Shown piece after piece: positions 1 through 7,461 of a stretch of DNA of 19,130 nt. Every line of letters starts with the position of its first letter. Within the stretch, counting starts at the first letter, position 1. Source of the DNA: SMTZ1-83 sp048883405 (GTDB lineage Archaea; Asgardarchaeota; Thorarchaeia; Thorarchaeales; Thorarchaeaceae); assembly GCA_048883405.1 (NCBI GenBank), contig JBHLQS010000035.1, positions 1 to 19,130 of the forward strand, written 5' to 3'. The position numbers and the translations under genes are program-made. The notes beneath the pieces are model-generated. The model had not been told where the DNA came from. It did no database searches and was given only the letters and a program-made list of their open reading frames with translations.

Positions 1-68
1 ACAACAGGATCGCCCTCTATCAGATAGGCGTTCATGGATCCAACAGCAAATGGAGTTGGAATCTCCAA
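1..68 (-). CDS. Metallo-beta-lactamase-fold hydrolase, N-terminal fragment
   Basis: The reverse strand from about position 68 to the window edge encodes a short stretch containing IPTPFAVGSMNAYLIEGD. This resembles the first beta strands of metallo-beta-lactamase-superfamily proteins, where a pattern like PTPFxVGxVNxYLI precedes the first strand-end Asp. No metal-binding HxHxDH motif is visible because the gene runs off the window. The start is uncertain. TTG at 66-68 matches the usual N-terminus, but the frame is open back to the stop codon of the upstream glycogen debranching homologue (123-125), and a GGGAGG sequence lies about 30 bases further upstream. The gap to the upstream gene is about 54 bases, so the two may be co-transcribed. 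The call rests on about 22 residues of pattern similarity. Confidence 0.55.
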   Translation of the reverse strand, partial: MEIPTPFAVGSMNAYLIEGDPV

Positions 69-122
69 CCGATGAATCTCACTAGGAATCTCTATTGCAG
101 ATATCCTCCCGACAATGTGTTT

Positions 123-2129
123 CTACAGCTCCTCAAAGTAGACTCGCAAGAGCTCTGCTACGTTGCGCGCCCTTGACACACAACCACGATCTCGGTGTGG
201 TGATGAACCATCAAATAAACCTGATATTGTGCCTAACGCGCCTCGTCGCACTGCTCCTAGAACTGGTCTGAAGAACTCCTGTTCGACAAATGCTCGTGTG
301 GATTTCTTTCTCCCCATTACGGTGAGATACGCGGAGATGTAAGGTCCAATCAGCCAAGGATGAACACTACCTTGATGAGTGGCATCCGCTCTGCTTCTAG
401 GACCGCCGGTGCATGCACGTGCATACCTTGGGTCTTGTGTTGATAGAGTTCTCAATCCATAGGGCGTTACGAGCTCATTGGTTACGACCTTCAGAACTGA
501 CCTTGCCATGTCACCTTCGAGCAATGGAAAAGGTAGACTCAGGGCGAATATTTGATTTGGTCGAATTGACGCATCATTCTCTTCGTCATTGACAACATCA
601 TAGAGGCATCCCCTATCGTCATCATAGAATGTCTGCAAGAATGCCTCTTGAATCCAGGAGGCCACAGCTCTGAACTCATATGGATCACGACCTATTAGTT
701 CAGACATACTAGCCATTGCCATAAGCGAATTATACCATAATGCGTTGGTTTCAACACATTTTCCAAGTCGTGGCGTTGCAACCCAGTTGCCAATCTTCTC
801 ATTCATCCAGGAAACTTCAATCCCTTCGATTCCAGAATAGATCAAGCCATCGTGATCCTCGTGGATATTGTACTTTGTGCCAATTCTAAAGGCTGCGATT
901 ATCGATTCCATTGTATCCCAGATGATTCCACGTAGAAACTCTGTATCATTTGTGGCTTCGATGTATTTGTACACGCCCATAATATACCAGAGTGACGCAT
1001 CGACTGAGTCATATTGAGGTTGGATCCCTTTATCCGGAAAATCATTTGCAACTAGGCCATAGCGGGAATGCCTCGCATATGTTGTTAGAATCGCTCTTGC
1101 GTCCTGGAATCTGCCTATTGACATAGTGAGACCGGGAAGTGAAATTAGCGCATCAAGTCCTATGTCAGCAAGTTGGTGATAGCCAGCAATCACAGATCTC
1201 ATTCTCGTAGACGCGCGATCAACAATGAATGAATCGGCATTGAGAACAAGCCACTCTATGTCTTCATCGCGTTCCTTTGCTGACATAGAATATGCACGGT
1301 CGTTGAGCACTTTCCGTCTTCGCAGCTCTTCGAATCGAAGCTTGGCGAAATCCTTACGCTCTGCATTTGCTAATCCTCCCAAGTCCTTGAGCAATTGCTT
1401 TCTCGTTGGTCCGACTGCGAAGAGGAAAGATAGGAAGTGCTCCCCCGGTTCAAGAACAGTATGAAAGACACCCGGGAGATAGAGTTGTTCCTGATGTGGT
1501 AGGCCCATATCCTTCTCTCGTCTATAGACCTGTGTATCGGAAGTCCGAATCCCTGAAGCCACGAATTCGGCATCTGGAGTATATGAAAGCATCCATGGAC
1601 TGTTTGGACGTTCATCAAAGGAGAAGAATGAATTCTCATCTATTGCCTCTACTTCAGGTGTAAAATCCAAGTGAGGTGGTCTCGCATGGAAGTCTCTGCA
1701 TGTTTGTAGAGGAGTGACTGTAAACACCGTTTCTTCTTCATTTTTCACTTCGTAGTTTACAACAGTGAAGTTACGTCTATACGCCATGAACATTGTCTTG
1801 TCTATAGTAACACCATTGGTTGCAAACTTCATCTCGGGAAGCGGATTCAACTCAAAACGCTTTATCATCCGATAGCCCCGATGTACTACCCCATTGATTG
1901 TTTGTTCAGTGGCGAGATTGGCTTCACCTTCGGATGTCGCAACAACCTCATCAAGCCGAGAAAGTGTGAGCCATCTGTCAACAGGAGGATTTAGAGATGA
2001 CACCAGAAGCCCATGATAACCTCTCGTATTGAGCCCTGCTATCGTGGACGAAGCATAGCCTCCTATGCCATTTGTAAAAAGCCATTCGAATGTGACAGCT
2101 CTATTGAGCTTCAGGTCAGATTCATCCAT
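123..2129 (-). CDS. Glycogen debranching enzyme homologue (GH133, archaeal amylo-alpha-1,6-glucosidase type), possibly catalytically altered
   Basis: This 668-residue protein has the archaeal/bacterial glycogen debranching layout. The N-terminal domain opens with EWLFTNGIGGYASS (residues 15-28) and NTRGYHGLLV. A C-terminal (alpha/alpha)6-type domain has VDASLWY near residue 375, SWMNEKIGNWVATPRLGKCVETNALWY near 440, HQGSVHPWLIGPY, and a final FDGxxPHRxRGC motif. Family members release the alpha-1,6-linked glucose stub of glycogen in the cytoplasm. Two conserved acids look replaced: the family WMD reads WMN (Asn443), and the SEIFDG near the C-terminus reads SGLFDG (Gly637). Activity is therefore doubtful. 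ATG at 2129 is preferred over an in-frame TTG at 2153, because a TATA-like element at 2163-2170 places the transcript start between them. The gene lies upstream of a metallo-beta-lactamase-fold gene. Confidence 0.88.
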   Translation of the reverse strand: MDESDLKLNRAVTFEWLFTNGIGGYASSTIAGLNTRGYHGLLVSSLNPPVDRWLTLSRLDEVVATSEGEANLATEQTINGVVHRGYRMIKRFELNPLPEMKFATNGVTIDKTMFMAYRRNFTVVNYEVKNEEETVFTVTPLQTCRDFHARPPHLDFTPEVEAIDENSFFSFDERPNSPWMLSYTPDAEFVASGIRTSDTQVYRREKDMGLPHQEQLYLPGVFHTVLEPGEHFLSFLFAVGPTRKQLLKDLGGLANAERKDFAKLRFEELRRRKVLNDRAYSMSAKERDEDIEWLVLNADSFIVDRASTRMRSVIAGYHQLADIGLDALISLPGLTMSIGRFQDARAILTTYARHSRYGLVANDFPDKGIQPQYDSVDASLWYIMGVYKYIEATNDTEFLRGIIWDTMESIIAAFRIGTKYNIHEDHDGLIYSGIEGIEVSWMNEKIGNWVATPRLGKCVETNALWYNSLMAMASMSELIGRDPYEFRAVASWIQEAFLQTFYDDDRGCLYDVVNDEENDASIRPNQIFALSLPFPLLEGDMARSVLKVVTNELVTPYGLRTLSTQDPRYARACTGGPRSRADATHQGSVHPWLIGPYISAYLTVMGRKKSTRAFVEQEFFRPVLGAVRRGALGTISGLFDGSSPHRDRGCVSRARNVAELLRVYFEEL

Positions 2130-2162
2130 TATTATCAAGAGCAGGGTCCTCAAATCAAATCG

Positions 2163-2170
2163 TTTCTATA
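2163..2170 (-). promoter_or_regulatory. TATA-like promoter element for the debranching enzyme homologue
   Basis: On the minus strand the sequence reads CAGTATAGAAACG. The TATAGAAA core predicts a transcript start about 25 bases downstream, near 2143. That leaves a leader of roughly 14 bases before the ATG at 2129 and excludes the TTG at 2153. Similarly spaced boxes precede other genes in the window. Confidence 0.45.
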
Positions 2171-2192
2171 CTGGAGTCGAATCAACTAGGCA

Positions 2193-2200
2193 CTATAAGG
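2193..2200 (+). promoter_or_regulatory. TATA-like promoter element for MFS transporter A
   Basis: CTATAAGG at 2193-2200 predicts a transcript start near 2220 and a leader of about 70 bases before the ATG at 2290. That leader is longer than most in this window and would include the hairpin at 2246-2263. Confidence 0.4.
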
Positions 2201-2245
2201 ATTCTGTGATTACGTGCCAAATACACTGCAACAGGTAGCATCATA

Positions 2246-2280
2246 AGGAGCCCGATGGCTCCTGAAATGCCATATAGGAG
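2246..2280 (+). promoter_or_regulatory. Leader hairpin with alternative pairing to the ribosome binding site
   Basis: AGGAGCC (2246-2252) and GGCTCCT (2257-2263) form a perfect 7-bp stem with a CGAT loop. The right arm's CTCCT could instead pair with the AGGAG ribosome binding site at 2276-2280, about 9 bases before the transporter start codon. The two pairings are mutually exclusive, so a translational switch is possible. Any CTCCT will pair with a Shine-Dalgarno sequence, however, so this remains a structural observation. Confidence 0.3.
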
Positions 2281-2289
2281 TAGCAGTCT

Positions 2290-3564
2290 ATGCCGGATAT
2301 TTCTAGTGACATCCCGGCTGAGGCCGAATCATTAGGAATCAATCAAGCTAGCTCAGGCCTTCTTGGTCTGAGCAGAAGTCTCTGGCGTCTCGCAATCGTG
2401 GTCGGTATCGCACAGTTTTCCGTTAGCATTTGGAATTGGGAGTTCAGTATCTTTCTCGAAACATTCCTTGAACCTTGGCAAATGGGCTTGACATTTTCAA
2501 CAAGTACACTGGCCAGTTTGATTGGCTATTTTCTATCTGGCACAATCGCTGATCGTATAGGTCGCCGGAAGACTATGATGGTTGCATTTTTGCCATCAAT
2601 ATTGGGAGTCTTTTCGCTAGCGAATTATCCCATGTGGCCACTCATCCCTCTTGAGTATGCGTCTTTCATGTTTGGATGGAGCTTCATACTAATAATGAGC
2701 AGAGCGATACCAGCCGATGAGATTCAGAGAACTGGAGGACACAACGCTGCGCGAAGATTCACAATGGTTCTTATGCCCGCTTTTCTCGTCGATGGCATCA
2801 GCCCTGCGGTTGGAGCTACTCTGCTGAATTTGGGTCTGGGTTCCAGAGACCTTCATGTCATGGCAGGCATAGGAGCAATGATTGCTTGCGTCGCCACCTA
2901 TTTCCTTGTTCAGGAATCCCTTGCGGGAGAGATAATTGAGAGGACAAAGAAAGGCCCACTCATCTCCTTCAAACGTTTGGGTTCAAACTTCTGGAAACTA
3001 GCCATAGGCATGTTCACTTTCATCTTCTTCTTCAATTCTGCCCTAGCATATTATGGAAATATCATTGTAAGCGAATGGGGACTAGATGAAGCAACTTTCG
3101 GATATGCTTGGAGCGGATTTTCAATAGCTATGGTATTACTCATGCATACCATCAGTGGCTATGTTGACAGAGGCTTGAAGAAATCACTATTCCTGGCAGT
3201 CCTGGGCAATGGGATAATAATCGTATTATTCTCATTTGGAAGCGGAGCTTGGACACTTTTCCTTCTCAACTTTATCTGGGCAGTTCCCGTGGTCATGTGG
3301 ATAGGGGCTGAGAGAACCTTAGTCGTTCATGATGTCGATGAAGAGAATAAGGGGAGGGCACTTGGCACATATCAATTCATCTCGAGTTCTACGAATCTCG
3401 TTGCAGCACCTTTTGGCGCATATATCTGGACCATTTCCGGAAGCCTCAGGACCCTCTGGCTGATCTCAGGTATTGGTGGCATTATCGCAGCCATGCTTCT
3501 AGGTGCCGCATTGAAGTCAATGACATCCGAGAGCGACGCGAATGGCTTTCCTGACTCGGGATGA
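2290..3564 (+). CDS. Major facilitator superfamily transporter (paralogue A)
   Basis: This 424-residue integral membrane protein has about twelve hydrophobic segments. The MFS signature loop between TM2 and TM3, SGTIADRIGRRKTMM, lies near residues 84-98. A polar N-terminal tail of about 30 residues precedes TM1, which starts around LWRLAIVVGIAQFS. A related loop after the eighth helix region (GYVDRGLKKSLF) marks the second six-helix half. The protein should move a small solute across the cytoplasmic membrane, but the substrate cannot be read from sequence. It is a clear paralogue of the 7462-8709 product; both share the TM1-TM2 pattern around WNWxFSxxLxTFLEPWQxGLT. The gene is followed after 65 bases by NurA. 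A GGAG sequence sits 9 bases before the ATG. Confidence 0.9.
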   Translation: MPDISSDIPAEAESLGINQASSGLLGLSRSLWRLAIVVGIAQFSVSIWNWEFSIFLETFLEPWQMGLTFSTSTLASLIGYFLSGTIADRIGRRKTMMVAFLPSILGVFSLANYPMWPLIPLEYASFMFGWSFILIMSRAIPADEIQRTGGHNAARRFTMVLMPAFLVDGISPAVGATLLNLGLGSRDLHVMAGIGAMIACVATYFLVQESLAGEIIERTKKGPLISFKRLGSNFWKLAIGMFTFIFFFNSALAYYGNIIVSEWGLDEATFGYAWSGFSIAMVLLMHTISGYVDRGLKKSLFLAVLGNGIIIVLFSFGSGAWTLFLLNFIWAVPVVMWIGAERTLVVHDVDEENKGRALGTYQFISSSTNLVAAPFGAYIWTISGSLRTLWLISGIGGIIAAMLLGAALKSMTSESDANGFPDSG

Positions 3565-3587
3565 CCGAGGAATCTTCTTATCTCGGT
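3564..3587 (+). other. Hairpin after MFS transporter A
   Basis: ACCGAG (3564-3569) and CTCGGT (3582-3587) form a 6-bp stem with a 12-base loop, starting on the last base of the transporter stop codon. No T-run follows, so termination is not supported. It could be an RNA processing or stability element between the transporter and NurA genes, or chance. Confidence 0.25.
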
Positions 3588-3629
3588 TCGCTACGTACGA
3601 ATAATATGAGCAGGTAGCGGGGACAAGTA

Positions 3630-5537
3630 ATGGGAAAAGAAGGCTCACGTATATCTCGCAGGCTCAAGAAAACAGGTGAGCTTCTTCTAGGTGGAGCCAA
3701 ACAACAGGTCACGGGCTATAAGAGCCGTTTTGACAGTCTAAGCGGAATCTATGACGAATTTCTGTCTGGATATATCAATCAATATTCAGAGGGAAGAGCA
3801 GATCCATCATTTGTGGACCGATTCTTTGGCAAGCGTGAACTATCCTTCGCAGGTATTGACGGTACAATATGCAAGTATGATGTGTTCGACCTTATCATCT
3901 TCTTCGCAGGAGCCTACTCCTCGCATGGCATTGCCCGAATTGATGACTCGGGAAATATTGAGCTAGAATATGAGCAGCAGTTCCTCGAGCGGGGCATAGG
4001 TCTGTCGAGTGTGCTTCCCATCTATATCAATGAGGTACCCCTCGTAGATCAGACAATTCTCTCACGCGCTGAAGACGGCAGTGTGGACCTCACCGTGACT
4101 CACACTGACTCTTGGATAATCGACAATTCTGCGTTTGCAGATTACATGATGACATTGTCAGAGTTTTATCTCGCCTATAGACTAGTCAGCGGGGAGAATC
4201 CTGTTGATATCCTTCTGATGGATCGGATCTGCTCTTCTGAGGTCTCTTCATCCTATGCAGAAACCTCTGACTTCAGAATCGACATTGAGAAGGAATGCGG
4301 ACTTGTCGGACAGGATGTGGATGGCAGACCCTTCAGCGCCACGGAATGGGTTCAGGCAAGAAGGCTCTTTGGCAATATGGAACTTTGCACTCCTCCTGCT
4401 AGGGGAGAATATCTCCTACCTAGGATTATGGCTGAGCTGAGTGCTGAGCGCTCTGGATTAACCAGAGATGAGCTCTCCACGCGAATGGGCATTGATTCAG
4501 AACCAAGACGGGAACGACTTGACAAGGAGCTAGAACTGGCAATACGGGGAAAAGGGGCTTCCAAAGGAATTGTTGTTCGCAAGGGTAAGCACTTCAGTCT
4601 TCGACCTGAATACCACGACCTCAGAAGACGATTAGAAACCTTGGTAGTAGAAACTTGTGAACGCCTGTTCTCCGAGGACTCTTCAATATCATATGATGAG
4701 AGGTTCAAGGTGAATAAACGATGGCTGACAACCAATGACCTGTCATTCCTTGCTTTAGCTTCTCTGTATCTAACTATCGAGAAATCCTGGCAGAACAAGA
4801 CACTGCTAATTGGAGTTGCCAAGGATACTTCTGCAAGGGACCTCAAGAGGCAGGTAATACCAGTTCTGAATCATCTCGGTATAACTGACAAAGGATTCAT
4901 TGGAGAGCAGGGTGACACACCCGATACTGACAGGATGATCCTGCAGTGGGTTTCTCTCCAAGAGAGGGATCGTTTGAAGACGCCATGGGCAACAATTGAA
5001 TATGACGCAGCCTTCAAGACGATCGTACCACATTTTGATAGAAAGCCCGGACTCGTATCTGGAGCCAGAAGGAATCAAATCTCGTTGGAGAAGACTTTCG
5101 TCAAGGCATATTTCCAACTATGTGAAGCAAAATCGAACCCTCGTTTGCGGAGCAATGTGCTCCTCTATGATAGGCTTGTCTATCCTGGGTTTGACGATCT
5201 AGAATCCACCCTGCTCAATCTGAAGCACGACTACGAAAGTATGTTGGAACCAATTGAAGCTGTCTTCTACTATGGTGTTGAAAATCCAATACAATCATTC
5301 ACTATTGCACTGTTCAAAGCCATGACCAGTGCGAGCATTCCCGAGTTATTCGGTCATCTAAAGCCACTCTTTATTGCAGACAAGGTGGCAAAGTATAATT
5401 TCAGTCAATTCAAGAATATGGTCGAGAGCGCTGGAAGCTGGCTCATAAATCGACCTGAGTTGCGTGAGTTTCTATTCTATCTAAGCACATTTCGAGAAAG
5501 GAGGTCTGATGTTGAACAGTCACGAAGACGTGCCTAA
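3630..5537 (+). CDS. nurA: NurA-type 5'-3' nuclease with an inserted winged-helix region
   Basis: This 635-residue NurA-domain protein is predicted to work with the HerA translocase (5509-7383) in resecting DNA ends during double-strand break repair. Visible family features are the first catalytic-type motif FAGIDGT (Asp77), the LLMDRICSSE strand (Asp198), and a later GVAKDTSARDL segment (Lys398) matching the conserved strand before the C-terminal part of the fold. It is longer than typical NurA proteins (about 300-450 residues). Part of the excess lies between the second and third motifs, residues about 262-330. There, SGLTRDELSTRMGI followed by GIVVRKGKHFSLRPEY looks like a winged helix-turn-helix. 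The last 29 bases overlap the HerA gene, which indicates translational coupling. GGGGA precedes the ATG. Assignment is from motif pattern plus gene order. Confidence 0.8.
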   Translation: MGKEGSRISRRLKKTGELLLGGAKQQVTGYKSRFDSLSGIYDEFLSGYINQYSEGRADPSFVDRFFGKRELSFAGIDGTICKYDVFDLIIFFAGAYSSHGIARIDDSGNIELEYEQQFLERGIGLSSVLPIYINEVPLVDQTILSRAEDGSVDLTVTHTDSWIIDNSAFADYMMTLSEFYLAYRLVSGENPVDILLMDRICSSEVSSSYAETSDFRIDIEKECGLVGQDVDGRPFSATEWVQARRLFGNMELCTPPARGEYLLPRIMAELSAERSGLTRDELSTRMGIDSEPRRERLDKELELAIRGKGASKGIVVRKGKHFSLRPEYHDLRRRLETLVVETCERLFSEDSSISYDERFKVNKRWLTTNDLSFLALASLYLTIEKSWQNKTLLIGVAKDTSARDLKRQVIPVLNHLGITDKGFIGEQGDTPDTDRMILQWVSLQERDRLKTPWATIEYDAAFKTIVPHFDRKPGLVSGARRNQISLEKTFVKAYFQLCEAKSNPRLRSNVLLYDRLVYPGFDDLESTLLNLKHDYESMLEPIEAVFYYGVENPIQSFTIALFKAMTSASIPELFGHLKPLFIADKVAKYNFSQFKNMVESAGSWLINRPELREFLFYLSTFRERRSDVEQSRRRA

Positions 5538-7383
5538 CCATTTGTTCACCGATTTCGACGGAACATTTGATGGAAGACTTGCCAGAGTCATTCCTGTAGC
5601 TGCAAACTACACCTCAGAGTGGGCAGGCTCAGCCGCAAGGTATGACTGCAGAATCAAGATAAAGTACAACAAGGAACTGATGGCCCAGCTTGAAGAAGGC
5701 ATGATGATAGCAGTCCGTAACTTCAAGGGGCAGGCGAAGTCAGCCAAGAGGAAAGGAGTCCAGCGCTTCACAGTGATGGTCATTAGTAAGGTATGGCCGC
5801 TACACTATGGACTTGGAGGTATTAGTGACAGCCATTATTATCCAATGCAGATGGAGATGATAGAGCAAGCAGTACCAGATTGGGACACTGATGACCAGGC
5901 AACAATGATGGTTCATCTCACAGCAATTCCGATCAATTATGATCTCATTGTTCCAAAGAAAGGAGAGATAGAATTCAGAAAGGGATTTTCATATCCTCTT
6001 ATTGGGGATAGGGTACATGTCATAAATCTGGAAACGGTAGACCTCATCTATAATGGAAGAGTCAGAGAGGCTCTGGGGCTCAAGAAGAAGGCGACATCAT
6101 CCGACCCCCGAAAAGACCCGCGGGTTGGTGTTCTCAGGATGTTCATGGACTCTGAAAAGGAGGTCCCTGTTCTTGTAGACCTCTACAAACTTCTCAGATA
6201 TCACTTCGGAGTATTCTCATTCACTGGAGGCGGAAAAAGCAACCTTCTCTCAAATCTGTTCAGAAGAATCCTCTACCACACCAAAGATACCAAACTTGTT
6301 ATCTTCGATGTTAGTTGCGAGTACCCATTCCTCCTGTCGGATGTGCTATCGGACCCCAAGATTAAGACCAAGGTAATTGTTGAAGAAGAACCAAGAAGGG
6401 CTGAGGACTTCGCTAGGTCGATTGTCAAACCACGCGACTTTGAGGACGACCCACGAGCAAACACTGCGCTAAAATCCCTCTATGATATGGACCTGGTGAC
6501 TTTCTATAATCTCCCTCAATCAAGGATGCCAACATACCGATCTGTTCTCGATGACATCAACGATCTGCAAAACGATAACTCATCAAAGCCAACCTATGTC
6601 CAAGCACTTGATCAAGTCAAGGCGGCTGTAATAGGATGGATGGACGCCTGGGATAAGTCTGAAGGCGATGCTCTTGATGACAAGTTCGTTGATATGCTCC
6701 ATAAAGAAGCGGTTACAGCTGTGGAGGAGTTTTCAGTTTACGCCAAATCTGGAGTTGCGGCGTGGGCCAGTACAAGGGGAAAACTGAAAGATGTTATAGC
6801 ACGGACCAAGAGTGGCAAGAAGAAGGGCGTGACTGTAAAGGACATGCTCAAGATGATGAGCGGCCCTGAACGCGTCATCTGCATATCGATTGCAGATCCA
6901 GACATTCTCAGAGATATTGTAATTCGCATGACAGCTTCCGCTTTGAAATATAGAAAGAGAAGCTTTGAGATAAAACCGCAGATACTATTCGTATTCGATG
7001 AGGCTCAGGAGTTCATTCCTTCGAACGCTACTGGGCAAATAGCGCGGTGCAGCAGTGCTATAGAGAGGCTATTACGGCAAGGAAGGAAGTATGGACTGGG
7101 GGGCACGATTGCCACACAGAGAATCGCATATCTAAATACAAACATCATGCAACAACTGCATACATTCTTCGTGGGAACACTGCCCAGACCGTATGATCGA
7201 ACGGTCGTTAGCAGCTCATTCCAAATCGACCTCAGTATTCTTGACAAGACACTCGAGTTCCCTCCAGGATCATGGCTTCTATCAAGCTATATTGCAATGG
7301 GCATTGATAACGTGCCGGTGTTCGTAAAAGCCGATAACTCTGAGGATGTATTGCAGGACCATATTTCCGCCATAACTGAATAG
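5509..7383 (+). CDS. herA: HerA-type hexameric DNA translocase/helicase
   Basis: This 624-residue FtsK/HerA-superfamily ATPase is the expected partner of NurA in DNA end resection. An N-terminal beta-rich HAS-like domain (about residues 15-190) precedes the ATPase core. Walker A is FSFTGGGKSN (Lys243), in which the canonical first glycine is Ser. Walker B is ILFVFDEAQEF (Asp497, Glu498). Downstream, RLLRQGRKYGLGGTIATQR matches the HerA/VirB4 sensor and arginine-finger region, and LPRPYDRTVVSSSF follows. A helical, charged stretch of roughly 130 residues lies between Walker A and B. The start codon lies inside nurA and is preceded by AAAGGAGGT, a near-perfect ribosome binding site about 4 bases from the ATG. 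Assignment to the HerA family is firm; the symbol follows from the nurA linkage. Confidence 0.9.
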   Translation: MLNSHEDVPNHLFTDFDGTFDGRLARVIPVAANYTSEWAGSAARYDCRIKIKYNKELMAQLEEGMMIAVRNFKGQAKSAKRKGVQRFTVMVISKVWPLHYGLGGISDSHYYPMQMEMIEQAVPDWDTDDQATMMVHLTAIPINYDLIVPKKGEIEFRKGFSYPLIGDRVHVINLETVDLIYNGRVREALGLKKKATSSDPRKDPRVGVLRMFMDSEKEVPVLVDLYKLLRYHFGVFSFTGGGKSNLLSNLFRRILYHTKDTKLVIFDVSCEYPFLLSDVLSDPKIKTKVIVEEEPRRAEDFARSIVKPRDFEDDPRANTALKSLYDMDLVTFYNLPQSRMPTYRSVLDDINDLQNDNSSKPTYVQALDQVKAAVIGWMDAWDKSEGDALDDKFVDMLHKEAVTAVEEFSVYAKSGVAAWASTRGKLKDVIARTKSGKKKGVTVKDMLKMMSGPERVICISIADPDILRDIVIRMTASALKYRKRSFEIKPQILFVFDEAQEFIPSNATGQIARCSSAIERLLRQGRKYGLGGTIATQRIAYLNTNIMQQLHTFFVGTLPRPYDRTVVSSSFQIDLSILDKTLEFPPGSWLLSSYIAMGIDNVPVFVKADNSEDVLQDHISAITE

Positions 7384-7461
7384 AAACTTATACTGAGATA
7401 CCTATCATCGACACTGACTTAAGAATGATTCAGCAGCCAGAGATTCCAAGAGGATAGTGCA

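Larger units (their letters stand above)
2182..2292 (-). pseudogene. Possible remnant of an MFS transporter C-terminus (TM12)
   Basis: The minus strand between the two divergent genes encodes a hydrophobic stretch (HRLLLLYGISGAIGLLMML, then PVAVYLARNH) that ends at a TGA (2182-2184). Without gaps it lines up with the last transmembrane helix of the transporter at 2290-3564 (LRTLWLISGIGGIIAAML), sharing the initial Arg, the Leu positions, the second Gly and the Met-rich end. The frame has a stop near 2332, inside the plus-strand transporter gene, so no complete protein exists here. It may be what is left of an MFS gene once co-oriented with the debranching homologue. Chance hydrophobicity opposite a leader sequence is the alternative. 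Confidence is limited because only about 30 residues are involved. Confidence 0.35.

Noticed and set aside
4352..4846. Minus-strand open frame of about 164 codons within nurA
   Set aside because: It is a shadow of the NurA reading frame with no recognisable domain, no ribosome binding site and low-complexity Ser/Arg composition.
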